A model generated the notes under the pieces. That model had not been told where the DNA came from, did no database searches, and saw nothing but the letters and a program-made list of their open reading frames with translations. From assembly GCA_015056495.1 (NCBI GenBank), contig SVGC01000009.1:62001-126000 (forward strand): a DNA stretch of 64,000 nucleotides. Reading direction: 5' to 3'. This DNA comes from Butyrivibrio sp. (lineage in GTDB: Bacteria; Bacillota; Clostridia; Lachnospirales; Lachnospiraceae). The position numbers and the translations under genes were made by a program. Below, piece by piece: positions 62,558 to 64,000 of the stretch (its first letter is position 1; the number at the start of each line of letters is the position of its first letter).

Positions 62558-63211
62558 TTACTCTGCTACAGCAACCATGCTGTGTCTAAGAACTGTATCA
62601 TGGAATTTATATCCCTTTTGAAGTTCCTGAGCTACTACTCCTGATTCGTACTCTTCACTTGCAACCTGCATTACTGCATTGTGCAGATTAGGGTCAAATT
62701 CCTGTCCAAGTGCTTCAATAGGTGTTACTCCCAAATCTTCAAGCTGCTTCATGAGCTGCTTGTATATCATGTTCATACCGTCCGCAAAAGCTTTACCCTG
62801 TTCGTCTTCCGGAGAAGCTGCAAGACCTCTTTCAAAGTTGTCCACAACCGGAAGGATCTTTTCAAGGACATTGGCCTGTCCCTGTTCAAACATCTGGCTC
62901 TTTTCCTTATCAGTACGTTTTCTGAAGTTATCAAATTCAGCAACCTGTCTTACATATTTATCCTGAAGCTCCTGAATCTTTTCTTTTAAAGGATCTTTCT
63001 TTTCTTTTTTACCAAAAAGACCTTTCTTTTCCTTAGGTTCTTCGGCATCTTCTGAATCAGCTTCTGTAGTTTCTTCCTCAGCCTCTTCAGCTTCGTTTTC
63101 TTCTGCTGCTTCTTCTTTTTCTGCCTCAGCATCTTTTGCTTTTTTAGCAGATTCCTCTTCGAGATCTTCTAATACCTCTTCAAGGATTTCCTTTTCCTTA
63201 TCCTTACTCAA
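62558..63211 (-). CDS. grpE: nucleotide exchange factor GrpE
   Basis: Releases ADP from DnaK. The 217 residues begin with a long, very acidic Glu/Ala/Lys stretch (residues 8-60) and a KKGLFGKKEKKD basic patch, followed by the coiled-coil dimer helix (LQDKYVRQVAEFDNFRKRTD near 86-105) and the beta domain with LGQEFDPNLHNAVMQV and GYKFHDTVLRHSMVAVAE. The frame starts with TTG, 9 bases after GGAG; no suitable ATG is close. It is 17 bases after hrcA. The acidic extension is longer than in Bacillus GrpE. Confidence 0.97.
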   Translation of the reverse strand: MSKDKEKEILEEVLEDLEEESAKKAKDAEAEKEEAAEENEAEEAEEETTEADSEDAEEPKEKKGLFGKKEKKDPLKEKIQELQDKYVRQVAEFDNFRKRTDKEKSQMFEQGQANVLEKILPVVDNFERGLAASPEDEQGKAFADGMNMIYKQLMKQLEDLGVTPIEALGQEFDPNLHNAVMQVASEEYESGVVAQELQKGYKFHDTVLRHSMVAVAE

Positions 63212-63228
63212 ATCTCTATCTCCTTTTT

Positions 63229-64000
63229 CTAGTGCTTGTCTTTATACAGATCATCCAGACTCTTACGCATATTCTTAAGAGTGGATATTACTTTGTCGTA
63301 GTCCATTCGCTTAGGTCCTATGATTCCAACCGTTCCTCTCATGCCATCACCAAGATCATAGGTGGCTGTGACTACGCTACAATCCTTCATGGACTGTACA
63401 GAATTTTCATTTCCTATATATACCTGAATGCCTGTCTCGTTTTCCTCTGAGGAAAGAGTTGTTTCAACAAGACTGGTAAGATCTGTCTTTTCTTCAAATG
63501 CTGATATAAGATCGCTGGCATTTTGCTGATCTGCAAGCTCCGGATATTTAAATATGTTAGTAGCTCCGGATGTGTATATCTGAAGATCTTCATCCTGTAT
63601 GATAGTTTCTGCAGCAGTATCAATTATCTTGCTGACCAGTTCACTGTGGATACCAGCTTCCTGTTTGATAGCGGCTATAAGTCCGATGTTGATCTGCTCA
63701 ACTGTAAGGCCTGTAAGTCTAGTATTAAGAAGTATGTTGAGCTTGAGCATATTGGCATCATCAAGCTGTTCTTCTACAGGTATCATCTTGTTCTTGATAA
63801 GATTACCTTCTCTTACGACTGTTGCAAGGAGATGTCCCTCATCAACTCTTGATATCTGTATAAATTTGATCTTATTTCTCTGTACCTGCGGTGCCGAGAT
63901 CATTGTTGCATAATTGGTGTCAACCGCAAGGGTCTTAGCTACCTGCTTAAGTAGATTTTCAAGTTTTTCTTCTTTGTCAAGGAGCATCTCCTTCATCTGA
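63229..64000 (-). CDS. hrcA: heat-inducible repressor HrcA, N-terminus beyond the window
   Basis: The C-terminal 256 or so residues of HrcA, which represses the dnaK and groE operons by binding CIRCE. Recognisable are ISAPQVQRNKIKFIQISRVD, VRRNLIKNKMIP-type (VREGNLIKNKMIPV) and GMRGTVGIIGPKRMDYDKVI near the end. The N-terminal winged helix and the operon promoter with any CIRCE element are outside the right edge; no CIRCE copy was seen inside. An ATG at 63996 is internal and is not the true start. It heads hrcA-grpE-dnaK-dnaJ. Confidence 0.95.
   Translation of the reverse strand, partial: QMKEMLLDKEEKLENLLKQVAKTLAVDTNYATMISAPQVQRNKIKFIQISRVDEGHLLATVVREGNLIKNKMIPVEEQLDDANMLKLNILLNTRLTGLTVEQINIGLIAAIKQEAGIHSELVSKIIDTAAETIIQDEDLQIYTSGATNIFKYPELADQQNASDLISAFEEKTDLTSLVETTLSSEENETGIQVYIGNENSVQSMKDCSVVTATYDLGDGMRGTVGIIGPKRMDYDKVISTLKNMRKSLDDLYKDKH

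Overview
The window is a stretch of low-to-moderate GC bacterial chromosome from a motile Gram-positive anaerobe. It most likely comes from a Lachnospiraceae clostridium of the Butyrivibrio/Pseudobutyrivibrio type. The support is a hrcA-grpE-dnaK-dnaJ operon, a cdaA-cdaR-glmM operon, an S-box riboswitch before metK, RNase J, type III glutamine synthetase, an IreB-type protein, an mreB/flhO/flhP-like cluster and strong AGGAGG-type ribosome binding sites. The genus is an inference. Nearly all genes lie on the minus strand; only four genes (3.2-5.3, 41.8 and 54.5 kb) lie on the plus strand. No transposase, integrase, phage gene, CRISPR array or rRNA was seen.

Layout from left to right. 0-5.3 kb: 5' part of dnaE preceded by a free-standing carrier protein, then a divergent PLP decarboxylase and AraC regulator. 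5.5-7.0 kb: metK under a SAM-I riboswitch. 7.2-11.6 kb: a large membrane protein, a divergent PAP2 protein, a dTDP-4-dehydrorhamnose reductase and a DUF3048 lipoprotein. 11.7-16.9 kb: HPr, glmM, cdaR, cdaA (c-di-AMP and cell-wall precursors) and two membrane proteins. 17-23.5 kb: yvyF, comF, recD2, flgJ-like, two hook/rod proteins and mreB. 23.8-28.8 kb: uvrA and uvrB. 28.9-35.0 kb: a compact operon of a giant Ig-repeat surface protein, a PP2C phosphatase, a membrane Ser/Thr kinase and a small membrane protein. 35.0-35.4 kb: a gene-free block of stacked hairpins. 35.4-40.8 kb: a PucR/CdaR-type regulator, ftsE, ftsX, an M23 hydrolase and an S41 protease. 41-44.6 kb: a degenerate WecG/TagA-like protein, yjfB (plus strand), a CPBP protease, a CvfB-like S1 protein and an acyl-ACP thioesterase. 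44.8-47.2 kb: tRNA-Gln(CUG) and type III glutamine synthetase. 47.3-54.3 kb: U32 peptidase, O-methyltransferase, a mini-YceG protein, RNase J, Fur, DUF1292, ruvX, IreB and mtaB. 54.5-64 kb: an HPr-like protein without the catalytic His, thiI with its cysteine desulfurase, rsmE, prmA, dnaJ, dnaK, grpE and the 3' part of hrcA.

Most of the window is housekeeping: envelope synthesis and division, DNA repair, protein folding, tRNA and ribosome modification. The least explained parts are the carrier protein / type III PLP decarboxylase pair with its inverted repeated element (2.7-4.4 kb), the Ig protein-phosphatase-kinase operon (28.9-35.0 kb), the hairpin block at 35.0-35.4 kb and the His-less HPr-like protein at 54.5 kb.

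No search or folding program was run. Family names come from motifs and gene order recognised by eye.
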